DNA of 52,913 nucleotides. It comes from an uncultured Propionibacteriaceae bacterium. Its GTDB lineage: Bacteria; Actinomycetota; Actinomycetes; Propionibacteriales; Propionibacteriaceae. A model generated the notes under the pieces. It did not search any database and was not told where the DNA came from. It was given only the letters and a program-made list of their open reading frames with translations. Below, piece by piece: positions 33,065-42,237 of the stretch (position 1 is the stretch's first letter; each line of letters begins with the position of its first letter). The position numbers and the translations under genes were made by a program. Location of the stretch: positions 1 through 52,913 of the forward strand of contig CAKZHP010000050.1 of assembly GCA_936924635.1 (NCBI GenBank). The letters run 5' to 3'.

Positions 33065-36000
33065 GGGCTCTGGACCTTCCCTCGATCGCTTCCTGGATGA
33101 CCGTCACCGTCTCGTCGTCGAGGTCGACGCCGATCGAACGCGCATGCCGGGTGAGCCGGAACGCCAGCCGTTCCACCTCCGTCCGGTTGCCCGCGACGTG
33201 CTCCATCTTCACACGCCAGCGTAGGAGCAGCTCGTCGTCGGGAGCCGCCAGCAGGGCTCGTGACGCCGCCCAACGGGCGAGGGTGATGTCGCCGGAGGCG
33301 ACCGCGCGCTCGGCGAGGACGGCACCGATGTCGCGGACGGTGGACGCCATGTCGGTGCGCAGCTCCTCGGCCCACCGCCACTGGCCCGGCGCTGCATCTG
33401 CCAGCGGGGCCCCGCGGACGAGGCGCAGCGCCGCCACCAGCGAGTCGGTCGAGGTCTTGGCCACGCCGGGCCCGATCAGCATCCGCAGCCGTAGCCAGTC
33501 GGAGCTGACGCAGGGGTCGAGACGCAGACGCCCGGTGTACGCGTCCGGCAGGTACGGGGCGCCGTCGGCCCCCGTCCCCAACCATCCGCGAAGCCGGCTC
33601 ACGTTGGACCGTCTCGTGCCCTCGGCGACGAGCAGCGCGGAGGCCATCTGCGCAGCGGTGGCGCCGGGGTTCTCCAGCATCCAGGCGCAGTACTCGATGC
33701 ACGAACGCTCGGCGCGGGCAGGGGGCTCGCCGCCGGCACCGATCAGCCCGATGGGCCCCAGCAGGAGCAGGGTCGGGTGGGCGAAGTCCGTGACTCCAGG
33801 CTGGTCAGTGCCCATGGTGGCGACCTCCTTGAGAGATCCAGAAGCCGTGCGCGGGTGAAGGACGTGGACGTTGTCGGGGATCAGCGGTCCGGCGAACCAG
33901 GGGGCCGGTTCGGTGTCCGTACGCCCCGTCGTCCCGAGCAGAGTCGTGACGGCCCTGATGGCGGGGAACTCCAGCCCGACCGGCGTCACGGTGGCCCCAT
34001 CAGGGTCGACGTGCGCCTCGCGACTCGTCCCGGTGATCTGGGTCCCGAGCTGGGGAAGAGCGCGGCGGGGCCGCGGCGGGGGCATGAACGGTCGCTCGGC
34101 TGCTTGGTCCGCAGCCCGAGCTGGGGACGCGGCGGTGAACGCCTCCGGCTCGCCACCGACGACGATGGCACTGATGGCGGTCTGCTGCCCTCCGCCGAGG
34201 AGATCGCTGAGCGTGTGCGCTTCGGCGTCGGTCAAGGGCGGGAAGAGGTAGGTCCGTGACCACCATGCGTCGCGTGAGCTGTCGTCGTCCCTCGCCTGGG
34301 CCAGCGAGCGCTCCTGCTCCTTGAGCTCGGCACGCTGGTTCTCGACGTTGCGCCGCATGTCGGCCAGCGCTTCCGCGACCGTCGGAAGCTCGATGACCGT
34401 CTCCAGCCCCGCCGGGGCCAGCACCTCTCCCAGCGCACCGACAGCGACGACCTGCCGACCGGTTCCCGAGCCGTCCAGATCGTCTGCCACGGCAAGCTCG
34501 AGCGCCATTGCCGCCACGCAGCCCCAGGTCGCCTCCGGGTCGTCCAGATCGACATTGAGGACACGACACTCTTCCAAGTCGACTGTGCGCGGGGTCGGCC
34601 CCTCGTAGCCGATCGTCACGACACCCCGCATCGCCCGGTGCGTGTCGTCGCCCCTGGCCTCGTCGCCGGTGTGGCCCGGTAGTGACGTGCCTGGCAGGTC
34701 CTCAACCGCGACCAGCGACAAAGCCTGCTCGAAGCGCTGCGCCGGTGCCGCGGGATGCGGGATCCGCCGTCCCAACGGGCGTACCGCCAGCTGCAGCTCG
34801 CGACGCCGATGCAGCGACCTGATGACGGCGGCGGCAGTCCCGGTGCCGAGGACCCCGAGGAGCGCGGCGGCGAGCGACTCGCGAGACGGCCCGGGGGTGT
34901 CGTCGGACGGGGCAGGAGGCGATACCAGGGCGGACGTCGCCGGCGCCACCGGGGCGGACGTGGAAGGGGCTGGCGCGCTGCTCGAGCCGCGCGATCCCGC
35001 GACGCTGGGCAGCGTGCCGGGCGCGGCCGGTGCCGTGGTCGTGGGGGACGACGGCAGGGATCTCGATGGTGCTGGCGTCGACGCGCCGCTCTGCGTGGTC
35101 CAGGTAGGGGCGGCGGTGGGATTCGGCGTCCCGCTCGTCGTGGAGGCAGGAGTGGGTGCACCCGCGCCAGTCGTGGATGCAGCCGCCCCGGTGGGCACCG
35201 TCGTCCCTGGTGCCGTGGGTGCGACCGTCGTTGCCGGCGCGGAAGGCACCCGCGACGACTCGTTCGCCCCGGCTGCCGTCACTCGCCCTGCGGCTGTGGC
35301 GCTGGGCACGGTCTGCGGTGCTCGCGAGGCCGTCGCCGTCGTCACCGGCACGATGGTCGTCCCTGGGGCCGTGGGTGTCGCGACAGGAATCGTGCGGGTA
35401 GGCATCGGTTGCCCGGAAGCAGAAGGGTTCGTCACTCGTGACCCGGTGCTGTCTGGTGTCGACGGTGCTGCGGGAGCGGTCGGCTTCCCGGGAGCTGTGG
35501 TCGTTGGGTTCACGACGGGAGTCGTCGTGGTTCCCTTTCCGACCCCTGGCGTCGTCGGCGGGGCGGTGGTCGGGGCCGCGGGGGTGAGCGGCGTCGACGG
35601 GGCGACGGTGCGCGGCGGGATCACCAACCGCCATCCGATCTCGATCTCGTCGGGATCGTCGATGAGCTCACGGTTCGCGGCATAGATCTCCGGCCACCGG
35701 TTTCCGTCGCCGAGGTGGGTCTTGGCCAGGTGCCAGAGCGTGTCCCCCTTTCTCACGACGACCACGGACCCGCCATCGTCACGCGTGACTCCAGGGAGGA
35801 CCAGGCGCGTCCCCGGAACCAGCTCGGCAGGTCCCTGGAGCAGGTCCGCGTTGGCCTGCACGATCCGACGCCACTGGGTGCCGTCGCCGTACGTCGAGTG
35901 GGCGAGACTCCACAGATCGTCGTCAGGGGCGACGACATGCAAGGACTGCGTAGGAGTCTCGTGCGTCATGTGGGACTCGGGTGTCGCATCCCGTTCCTCC

Positions 36001-36470
36001 CGTTCTGCCGCGGGTCGCGCAGCAGCTGACTCCGTGGGGTCTGTCGAGGCCCGGTCCACCCCCTGGACGGCCGACAGGGTCTGGGGGACCGCTGCTTCGG
36101 TTGCTCGCCCCTGCTGTCCCAGACCGAGCACGAGCGTGACCACGGCCACCACGAGACCCCGGACCAGCAGCCTTGGCAGGTCCAGCCCTGGCACCTGCAG
36201 CGTCGGGACCGACACGTGCGGGAGGCGAACCCTGCGGACGGCCTCCGCGGTCTCGAGGACGACGGATGCGGTGACAACCGCCCAGCTCGCCCAGGCAAGA
36301 AGCGTGAGCACCCCGAGCAGCAGGCTGCCGTCGTCACGCTGCACCAGGACGTGCGACCAGTCGATGCTCGACAAGCGGCCCAGCTGGCCGACGGACACGA
36401 GGATGACCGGGACGCCGGCCACCAGGACGCCCAGCACCAGGGCCGCCCCGATCCCCCGCAGCACTCGCAT
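33057..36470 (-). CDS. Membrane-anchored LysM protein with C-terminal bacterial transcriptional activator domain
   Basis: The 1137-residue protein starts with three hydrophobic helices (to ~residue 120), then two LysM repeats (LHVVAPDDDLWSLAHSTYGD near 177 and VVVRKGDTLWHLAKTHLGDG near 235), a ~250-residue Thr/Pro/Ala/Ser-rich linker, a further helix near 550 and a large C-terminal part ending in a BTAD/SARP-like helical region (SSDWLRLRMLIGPGVAKTST, WRWAEELRTDMASTVRDIGA). Proteins of this design are typical of actinobacterial Tad loci. LysM should contact peptidoglycan and the BTAD region may sense or signal; its role is unproven. It starts one base after the upstream TadE-like stop. Confidence 0.83.
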   Translation of the reverse strand: MRVLRGIGAALVLGVLVAGVPVILVSVGQLGRLSSIDWSHVLVQRDDGSLLLGVLTLLAWASWAVVTASVVLETAEAVRRVRLPHVSVPTLQVPGLDLPRLLVRGLVVAVVTLVLGLGQQGRATEAAVPQTLSAVQGVDRASTDPTESAAARPAAEREERDATPESHMTHETPTQSLHVVAPDDDLWSLAHSTYGDGTQWRRIVQANADLLQGPAELVPGTRLVLPGVTRDDGGSVVVVRKGDTLWHLAKTHLGDGNRWPEIYAANRELIDDPDEIEIGWRLVIPPRTVAPSTPLTPAAPTTAPPTTPGVGKGTTTTPVVNPTTTAPGKPTAPAAPSTPDSTGSRVTNPSASGQPMPTRTIPVATPTAPGTTIVPVTTATASRAPQTVPSATAAGRVTAAGANESSRVPSAPATTVAPTAPGTTVPTGAAASTTGAGAPTPASTTSGTPNPTAAPTWTTQSGASTPAPSRSLPSSPTTTAPAAPGTLPSVAGSRGSSSAPAPSTSAPVAPATSALVSPPAPSDDTPGPSRESLAAALLGVLGTGTAAAVIRSLHRRRELQLAVRPLGRRIPHPAAPAQRFEQALSLVAVEDLPGTSLPGHTGDEARGDDTHRAMRGVVTIGYEGPTPRTVDLEECRVLNVDLDDPEATWGCVAAMALELAVADDLDGSGTGRQVVAVGALGEVLAPAGLETVIELPTVAEALADMRRNVENQRAELKEQERSLAQARDDDSSRDAWWSRTYLFPPLTDAEAHTLSDLLGGGQQTAISAIVVGGEPEAFTAASPARAADQAAERPFMPPPRPRRALPQLGTQITGTSREAHVDPDGATVTPVGLEFPAIRAVTTLLGTTGRTDTEPAPWFAGPLIPDNVHVLHPRTASGSLKEVATMGTDQPGVTDFAHPTLLLLGPIGLIGAGGEPPARAERSCIEYCAWMLENPGATAAQMASALLVAEGTRRSNVSRLRGWLGTGADGAPYLPDAYTGRLRLDPCVSSDWLRLRMLIGPGVAKTSTDSLVAALRLVRGAPLADAAPGQWRWAEELRTDMASTVRDIGAVLAERAVASGDITLARWAASRALLAAPDDELLLRWRVKMEHVAGNRTEVERLAFRLTRHARSIGVDLDDETVTVIQEAIEGRSRARA

Positions 36471-36471
36471 G

Positions 36472-36900
36472 TCAACGCCCCCTGTACGTGTCGACGACGG
36501 CCACCCCGGTGGCCTCGGCGTCCACCGCTCCCGGCATGCCGGGCACGAGCACGTCTCTCAGCTCGACGCGGCAACGCGCGCGCACCGAGACAGTCGCCGA
36601 TGTCCCGGGCGGCTTCGCCAGCCCTCGCGCATCGACGTCGAGGGCGGCGGACGCACAGGTCAGCCCCTGCTGCGCCAGGTTACGGGTGAACGCCTGCCGT
36701 GCGACCGCCTGGGCTGCCGCCGGCGTCCTTTCCAGGGACGCCGCTCGCGCGGCTGCCCCTGCGGCCTGCTGCACGGACGACCGAGCAGTCCACACCCGCC
36801 CGCCACCCACGACGACGCTCAGCAGCAGTACGAGCACCGGCACCAGAATCGCCAGCTCCGTTGCCGCAGCGCCCCGATCCGTACGCCTACGCGCCGTCAT
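36472..36900 (-). CDS. TadE-like pilus protein
   Basis: The 142-residue protein has the TadE prepilin signal RTDRGAAATELAILVPVLVL: a Gly before the cleavage site and Glu at +5, then a hydrophobic helix. The rest is a small periplasmic domain with two cysteines (GLTCASAALD, ARCRVELRD). It is a minor pseudopilin of the Tad system. Its ATG overlaps the stop of the preceding TadE-like gene (ATGA). Confidence 0.87.
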   Translation of the reverse strand: MTARRRTDRGAAATELAILVPVLVLLLSVVVGGGRVWTARSSVQQAAGAAARAASLERTPAAAQAVARQAFTRNLAQQGLTCASAALDVDARGLAKPPGTSATVSVRARCRVELRDVLVPGMPGAVDAEATGVAVVDTYRGR

Positions 36901-37262
36901 CTCGTCACCCGTTCCTTCGGTGCACTCGCGTGTGCTCTCACCTCGGCCAGACCGAGGTCCACCACCGTCGCCACTCGACCGCTGACGGTGACCTCGACCA
37001 GGTCACCCGTCGTCTTGACGTCCACCGCGATGTTCTTCACCCCGCCAGACGCCGCTACCGCTCTGGCTGCAGCGGCTCCAGCGCCGTTCGAGGCTCCAGC
37101 GGCGGCCTCGGCATCTGCGGCTGCAGCGGCCGCGGTGTGCATCACCTGGCGTCCGTGCATGACCACGCCCGCCTGCACGAGCCCGAGCACGCACAGGAGC
37201 AGGGCCGGAAGGATGATTGCCCACTGCACGGACTCGGACACACCCCTGTCCGAGCGCTTCAT
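36897..37262 (-). CDS. TadE-like pilus protein
   Basis: The 121-residue protein starts KRSDRGVSESVQWAIILPAL, a pseudopilin-type signal followed by a hydrophobic helix; Glu is at +4 from the Gly, so processing is probable but not textbook. An Ala-rich stretch (AAAAAAADAEAAAGASNGAG) follows, then a short beta-rich domain. Together with the neighbouring TadE-like protein it is expected to act in pilus assembly. It begins one base after the small pilin's stop. Confidence 0.83.
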   Translation of the reverse strand: MKRSDRGVSESVQWAIILPALLLCVLGLVQAGVVMHGRQVMHTAAAAAADAEAAAGASNGAGAAAARAVAASGGVKNIAVDVKTTGDLVEVTVSGRVATVVDLGLAEVRAHASAPKERVTR

Positions 37263-37263
37263 C

Positions 37264-37434
37264 TCACTTGGGCATGCGCGTCGTGACGTATGCGGTCACG
37301 GCGGCCACCACGATCCCCGCGACGGCGATCGCGCCTGCGAGGAGGATGGCGTTCTCCGTGCTCTGCGACAGCCCCCGGTCGTCGCGGGGTGCGAGGAAGA
37401 ACCCGATCAGGCGGGCAAGAAGTGTGGACGTCAT
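37264..37434 (-). CDS. Small Flp-type pilin
   Basis: This 56-residue protein is short but well supported. A strong GAAGGAGAT ribosome-binding site precedes ATG 37434. It has a basic/acidic leader (APRDDRGLSQSTENAILLAG) and a single hydrophobic segment (AVAGIVVAAVTAYV), the layout of Flp/Tad major pilins, and it lies exactly where flp genes lie, between tadC and tadE. Its Glu is at +6 after Gly rather than +5, a variation that makes the cleavage site uncertain. It is the probable pilus subunit. Confidence 0.75.
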   Translation of the reverse strand: MTSTLLARLIGFFLAPRDDRGLSQSTENAILLAGAIAVAGIVVAAVTAYVTTRMPK

Positions 37435-37460
37435 CGAAATATCTCCTTCGTGTGTTGGGG

Positions 37461-38348
37461 TCAGGTCAGTAGCAGCAGGATCGGAGGGGCCAGGAAGATC
37501 AGGCCGAAGACAAGGGCAGGAAGGACCATGAAGATCGTCATCCGCTCGGTCGTCTCGTGGGCGGCGATCTTCTGCCGGGTCAGGTGCGCGTCGCGCAGCT
37601 CGCGCACTCGCGCGCGCAGACTCTCGACGAGTGACGCGCCCTGCTCGTCGAGACTCATGACGTCCACCACATCTCGCAGCTCTGGGAGCTCGAGCTCGTC
37701 GGCGAGGCGTCGAAGGTCTGCGTACGGAGGTCGTTGCTCCAGCCGCGCCCGCTCCAGTACCGCTCGGATCTGACGGAACGGCGTCCCGTCCGACACGCTC
37801 GCCGCGGACGCCAGGGCCTGCGGGGCTGACTGGTTGGCGAGCCGTTCGAGCGTCACCAGGTCGAAGAAAGCCAGGAGCGCCTCGCCGGCGTCTTCCCGCA
37901 CGACCTGTCCTGAGCGGTGGAGCTGAACGTCAGGCCAGAAGAACCCCAGCAGTCCGAGTGCGATCGCGGCGCCCACCGGGACCGACCAGCTGGTGCCAAC
38001 CAGCCATGCGAACGCACCACCCACCACCAGGGGCGTGGCCAGACCCACCAGAGCGAGCACCACCTTGTCCGCGTGGTGCTCGGTGATGGACCGCCCGCGC
38101 AGCTCGAGCAGGCTCTGCGTCCTGGACGACAGCGGGAGCCGCAGGCTCCGGTATGCGGCCGAGCCGATCCGGTCGGTCCAGGAAGAGGCCTCAGCCGGGG
38201 CGGCGGCGGTCACCGTCTGCCGCCCCTCCAGCTGGGCGAGTGCGTCGCCGAGCCGGAGATGCCGTGGCACGAGCGATGAGACGGCAAGGAACAGCCCGGA
38301 AGTGATGGCGGTGCCACAGAGCGCAGCAAGGATTCCGACGGAGATCAT
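37461..38348 (-). CDS. tadC: Type II secretion F domain protein TadC
   Basis: The 295-residue inner-membrane protein has the T2SF features PQALASAASVSDGTPFRQIR, ELRDVVDVMSLDEQGASLVE and the closing hydrophobic IFMVLPALVFGLIFLAPPIL. It forms the membrane platform for pilus assembly with TadB and is driven by TadA. Its ATG overlaps the TadB stop (ATGA). Confidence 0.85.
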   Translation of the reverse strand: MISVGILAALCGTAITSGLFLAVSSLVPRHLRLGDALAQLEGRQTVTAAAPAEASSWTDRIGSAAYRSLRLPLSSRTQSLLELRGRSITEHHADKVVLALVGLATPLVVGGAFAWLVGTSWSVPVGAAIALGLLGFFWPDVQLHRSGQVVREDAGEALLAFFDLVTLERLANQSAPQALASAASVSDGTPFRQIRAVLERARLEQRPPYADLRRLADELELPELRDVVDVMSLDEQGASLVESLRARVRELRDAHLTRQKIAAHETTERMTIFMVLPALVFGLIFLAPPILLLLT

Positions 38349-39205
38349 CGCGCCATCCCCACAAGGATGCGCTCCCGGCGGCGCGCTCGCGTCACCCTCC
38401 GCATCAGAACCAGGGATCCGGCGTACGCGGCGATCAGAGCTGCCAGGACCGCTTGACCGAGCGGGGACGAGTAGGGAGCGAAGAAGTCGCGGCCGGCGAG
38501 GAGCGCGAGCGTCAGCACGGCCACTGTGATGATGGTCACCTGACGCACGACGACGCGTGGCTTCGCACGCTCCGCCTCGATGTCGCGCATCGCACGCAGG
38601 CGTTCCTGGAGCGAGTCCGAGATGCCGCGCAACGTAGCCGTGGCACCCGTGCCACCGCGCCGCGCCGCGAGCATCAGGGATGCCACCACCGCATCCGCGT
38701 GGGGGTTGTCCAGATCGTCGGCCATGGCGCGCAGCGCGTCCCATGTGGACCAGCGCTCGTCGAGACGGAGAATCAGCAGCTCCACGTGCGGGGCCAGGTC
38801 GTCAGGGACCTGGCGGACCGAGAGGCGGATGGCATCGGCGATGGAACGGCCCGTGGGCAGCGAGGCGGTGAGCGTGCGCACCCACCGGTCGAGCGCCGTC
38901 AGCAGCTCGAGCTCGCGTGCCGGTGGGGTGGCAAGCAGCGCCGGCAGCCCCAGCACGGCCAACGGCCCGATCGCGAGCATGATCGGCCACCCCGTGACTG
39001 CCAGCCCCAGCAACCCCAGCGTCACACTCGCGACGATGCGCAGCAGCTGTGCGCGCGTCGCCTTGCTCCTGACACCTGTGGCAACGCGACTGTGCACAGG
39101 TGTGGACGAGCGTGTGGACAGCGTGATGCGTGGCAGCATGCCGAGTGCAGCAAGCAGCAGGCCTGCAGCGACAGCAGCACCGCACACCGCCATCAGCCCG
39201 GTCAT
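38345..39205 (-). CDS. tadB: Type II secretion F domain protein TadB
   Basis: The 286-residue protein starts with two membrane helices, then the cytoplasmic T2SF region (LTALDRWVRTLTASLPTGRS, ADDLDNPHADAVVASLMLAA, SLQERLRAMRDIEAERAKPR) and two closing helices. It pairs with TadC as the assembly platform. Its start overlaps the TadA stop (ATGA). Confidence 0.86.
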   Translation of the reverse strand: MTGLMAVCGAAVAAGLLLAALGMLPRITLSTRSSTPVHSRVATGVRSKATRAQLLRIVASVTLGLLGLAVTGWPIMLAIGPLAVLGLPALLATPPARELELLTALDRWVRTLTASLPTGRSIADAIRLSVRQVPDDLAPHVELLILRLDERWSTWDALRAMADDLDNPHADAVVASLMLAARRGGTGATATLRGISDSLQERLRAMRDIEAERAKPRVVVRQVTIITVAVLTLALLAGRDFFAPYSSPLGQAVLAALIAAYAGSLVLMRRVTRARRRERILVGMAR

Positions 39206-40608
39206 CCGTGACTCCAGCCCGATGCATACGGCGCCAGGTCTGCAAGGAACGTCGCGTCAGGGTGGAACTCGCCGTCGGCTCCGCTGGAGCGGTAGACGAG
39301 GTGCGTTGTGGGGCGATCACCCTCGAGGGCGCCGGTGAGCTGTCTGATCTCGGAGACGAAGCGACGGCGCTGGCCGCCTCGCCAGGTCTCGTCTCGCAGC
39401 TCGATGTGCACCAGGAGGTGCACGTTGTGCGCGATCTGCCGGTACGCCTCCGTCATGTCGACCACGCGCCCTTGCGCGACACGCGCCGCGAGCCGGTCGA
39501 TGATCGAGGCTGCGGAGTGAGCATGCGTGGTGCTCATCGACCCGGCACCTGCCTGCATCGCCTCGAACATCGCACCGGCCTCACCGCCCCGCACCTCGCC
39601 GACGACGATGCGGGTCAGATTCTGACGCAACGCCTCCGGGATCAGGTCGGAGACCGTCACCTCCCCGATGCGATGACCGTCGACCTGCTCGCCCATGCCG
39701 ACCCGCGCCTGCAGCGCCACCACGTTCTCGCGGCCAGGCTGCAGGTGGGTGAGCAGCTCGTAGTCGGTCTCGATGGTGCCGAAGCGTTCGGTGTCCGGGA
39801 TCGCGGCCACCAGCGCTCTCAGGAAGGTCGTCTTGCCCGCACCCTGGTCGCCGGCGACCACGATCGACTTGCGCGCCAGCACAGCGGCGTGGAGGAACTG
39901 CGCCACTGGCTCGGGCAGCATCTCGCGCTGGACCAGGTCGCGCAGGGTCACCGCCGTCAGGATGTGCTGACGGATCGTGATCGACGGGCGGTGCGACAGG
40001 CCAAAGCCGATCGCGTGCAGACGGAACTTGTCGCCCAGCGCCAGAGTCATCGTGGGATGAGCGGCATCGAACGGCCGGGACGGGACCGCGTTCTCGCCGA
40101 GGAACCGGATCGCTTCGACCAGTTCCTCGTCGCTGTCAGCCACCGGTGGCTGCGTGACGCGACGCCCGTCGGCGTACTGGACCCGGACCACTTCATGACC
40201 GTTGATCTCGATGTTCTCGACGTCGGGCATGGAGAACAACGGCTGAAGCCGGCCGTAGCCGAAGACGGCGTCCTCGACGGCCCGCGAGTAGCGCTGCTCC
40301 AGGGCGGGCGGCCACAGCGCCTCCCCCCGGTTCGCGATGCCTTCGGCGTGCGCCTTGACGATCCCGCGAATCACCGACCGGCCCATCAGCAGCCGGTCGT
40401 CGGCACCCATGGGCCGCCCCGAGTCCTGCACGTGCTGCTGCAGGGCACGACTGATGTCGGCGGCGGCCTGGCGGCGAAGCCGCACCACCAGCGCCCAGTC
40501 GACGCCATCGGGCTGGGCGTCATCCCTCGGAGTGAGGTGATCGCCCGTGACCCACGACGTGGCAGAAACGTGGTCGCGGAACAGCGGCACCTGCGACAGC
40601 GACGTCAT
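39202..40608 (-). CDS. tadA: Tad/T2SS-type secretion ATPase TadA (CpaF)
   Basis: The 468-residue ATPase shows VFGYGRLQPLFSMPDVENIE, Walker A SIVVAGDQGAGKTTFLRALV, the Asp-box-type ERFGTIETDYELLTHLQPGR and Walker B/His-box TRIVVGEVRGGEAGAMFEAM with STTHAHSA. It powers pilus extension and possibly retraction at the inner membrane. Its ATG overlaps the upstream CpaE-like stop by four bases. Confidence 0.95.
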   Translation of the reverse strand: MTSLSQVPLFRDHVSATSWVTGDHLTPRDDAQPDGVDWALVVRLRRQAAADISRALQQHVQDSGRPMGADDRLLMGRSVIRGIVKAHAEGIANRGEALWPPALEQRYSRAVEDAVFGYGRLQPLFSMPDVENIEINGHEVVRVQYADGRRVTQPPVADSDEELVEAIRFLGENAVPSRPFDAAHPTMTLALGDKFRLHAIGFGLSHRPSITIRQHILTAVTLRDLVQREMLPEPVAQFLHAAVLARKSIVVAGDQGAGKTTFLRALVAAIPDTERFGTIETDYELLTHLQPGRENVVALQARVGMGEQVDGHRIGEVTVSDLIPEALRQNLTRIVVGEVRGGEAGAMFEAMQAGAGSMSTTHAHSAASIIDRLAARVAQGRVVDMTEAYRQIAHNVHLLVHIELRDETWRGGQRRRFVSEIRQLTGALEGDRPTTHLVYRSSGADGEFHPDATFLADLAPYASGWSHG

Positions 40609-41390
40609 GCGACACCTCGCACTCTCATCCGGCGAGCGTCGACCCGCGTGGTGATGGCCGAGGCCGCTTCACGCAGGGATCGGACGTATGGCCCGTCAGC
40701 GAAGCGTCGCGGCTCGTCCGCGCCCTCAGCGAGGACGGCCGCGGCGGCCGGGTCGTGCGGCAGCGCGGCCCAGACGGGGAGGGAGAACTGTCGCTCGATC
40801 TCCGACACGCCGTACGGGCGTCCCGGCCCGACGACGAGCAGGCCGAACTGGACGGAGCTCTGGCTGCGCTCGACCTGCTCCGCAAGCGCTGGCAGGTAGA
40901 GGCGCAGGGCTGCGAGGGCGGGCAGATGGCTGTGGGTGAGCACGAGCAGCGCGTCCGCGTGCTGCAGCAGACCCGCAGGCGGGCCGTCGGCGTTGATGCG
41001 ACCGATGTCCAGCAGCACCGTCAGGTCAGCGGCCGCGTGCTCCTGCAACGACTCGCCCAGCCGGCTCCAGACTCCTTCGAAGAGTCCGGCTGCGGCGGGG
41101 TTGGCGAAGCCGGGCAGGAAGAGGCGCCGGGTGGCACCGTCGGCGAGCGGCACGCACTCGTCGGCGATCTGGGGGCTGAGTGGGCGGCCCTCGCGTGCCG
41201 CTCGAGCCAGCCCCGGCAGCCCCTTCTGAGCCGTGCCCGCACCGCGCAGGTAGCCGGCGAGCACCGACTGGGTGGGGTGCTTGTCGGCATCCACGAGCAG
41301 GACGTCGCTGGGCCAGACGAGCGAGAGCCCGACGCATGTCGCGGTGACGCCGGGTGACCCCGCGGCGGAAGCCAGCATGATGACGGGCAT
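40605..41390 (-). CDS. CpaE/TadZ-like MinD-family protein
   Basis: The 261-residue protein has the MinD/ParA fold start (MPVIMLASAAGSPGVTATCV) and LLVDADKHPTQSVLAGYL. The P-loop position reads SAAGSPGVTAT and lacks the usual lysines of a deviant Walker A, so ATP binding may be weak or lost. CpaE/TadZ proteins place the Tad machinery at the cell pole or septum. ATG 41390 overlaps the stop of the SAF-domain gene by one base. Confidence 0.8.
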   Translation of the reverse strand: MPVIMLASAAGSPGVTATCVGLSLVWPSDVLLVDADKHPTQSVLAGYLRGAGTAQKGLPGLARAAREGRPLSPQIADECVPLADGATRRLFLPGFANPAAAGLFEGVWSRLGESLQEHAAADLTVLLDIGRINADGPPAGLLQHADALLVLTHSHLPALAALRLYLPALAEQVERSQSSVQFGLLVVGPGRPYGVSEIERQFSLPVWAALPHDPAAAAVLAEGADEPRRFADGPYVRSLREAASAITTRVDARRMRVRGVA

Positions 41391-42016
41391 CAGGACTCCC
41401 GCACCAGCACCAGGCGGTCGCTGGCAGCGAGCTGCGCCACGGCGGCACCCTGGTCTGCCCGGACGGCGACGTCCAGCACGAACGCGGCCCCGTCTCCGGT
41501 CTCCCGAGGCTGGGTCACGACGGTGGCGACGCCGACGAGCTCGCCCGTGCCGGAGGTGGCGTCCTTCGTCTGCACGGCGATCAGCCGCACCCGTGTGCCG
41601 GCGGGCATGTCGCGCACGGGTAGCCGGCCCGGTGTGAGTCGCAGACCGAGCTGCACCGTCCCTTCCGCGACGCTGGCCTTTCCGAACGATCCCGGCGTGA
41701 GCAGCGCGCCCTCGCCGACGTCGATGAGGGCCACCTGCCCGACCGCTTCGCCCATCGAGTCGGCTGGGACCACGGACAACCCGGGCGCGCCCGTGACGTC
41801 CACCACTCGCAGGTCGGCGGCCTGGATCACCTCGCCTCGGCTGATGGTTCGCGCCGCGACGAGCACCGTCTGCGAGCTCGTACCCGCCTGGTAGATCGCC
41901 ACTGCTCCCAGGGCACCGACGCACGCCAGCAGCAGACCGAGCAGCATCAGCCGCGGGCTGCGGCGGGGGCGGAGCTGGGCTCCGGCCGGCCGTGCCGGGA
42001 GTGACGTCGTAGTCAT
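41390..42016 (-). CDS. SAF-domain membrane protein (CpaB/RcpC-like)
   Basis: The 208-residue protein has one N-terminal membrane helix (LMLLGLLLACVGALGAVAIY) and a SAF domain (VLVAARTISRGEVIQAADLR ... IDVGEGALLTPGSFG). RcpC/CpaB proteins act in the periplasmic part of the Tad machine. AAGGA nine bases before ATG 42016 supports the start. This is the first gene of the Tad operon. Confidence 0.83.
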   Translation of the reverse strand: MTTTSLPARPAGAQLRPRRSPRLMLLGLLLACVGALGAVAIYQAGTSSQTVLVAARTISRGEVIQAADLRVVDVTGAPGLSVVPADSMGEAVGQVALIDVGEGALLTPGSFGKASVAEGTVQLGLRLTPGRLPVRDMPAGTRVRLIAVQTKDATSGTGELVGVATVVTQPRETGDGAAFVLDVAVRADQGAAVAQLAASDRLVLVRES

Positions 42017-42066
42017 CTCTGTCCTTGCTTGGGGGGCTACAGGCAAACGACATCCTGGCCCAGGGC

Positions 42067-42134
42067 TTTGCGTTGCAAAAGACCCTTCTCCAAAGCTGTG
42101 GACAACCCGTGATGCTCGTGTTTCCTGTGGACAA
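42067..42134. promoter_or_regulatory. Tad operon upstream region: TTTGC inverted repeat and two DnaA-box-like sites
   Basis: TTTGC-GTT-GCAAA (42067-42079) is an inverted repeat 51 bases upstream of the first Tad gene and 160 bases from the divergent thiamine-binding gene. TGTGGACAA occurs at 42097-42105 and again at 42126-42134, 29 bases apart; its complement TTGTCCACA is the classic actinobacterial DnaA box. Whether these bind DnaA or a pilus regulator is not known. Confidence 0.5.
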
Positions 42135-42237
42135 CCGTCAATGTCCGCGGCGACAACGGCATTCGTGCCGGGGTCTTCGAGATCGGCCGCATCGCGTGGT
42201 GACCAAGGCCGGGGTCGCATGCGGCAGACTGGCGCTC

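Noticed and set aside
39080..39125. Further TGTGGAC words in the tadB start region as DnaA boxes
   Set aside because: They are inside coding sequence and do not match the nine-base box (TGTGGACGA, TGTGGACAG).
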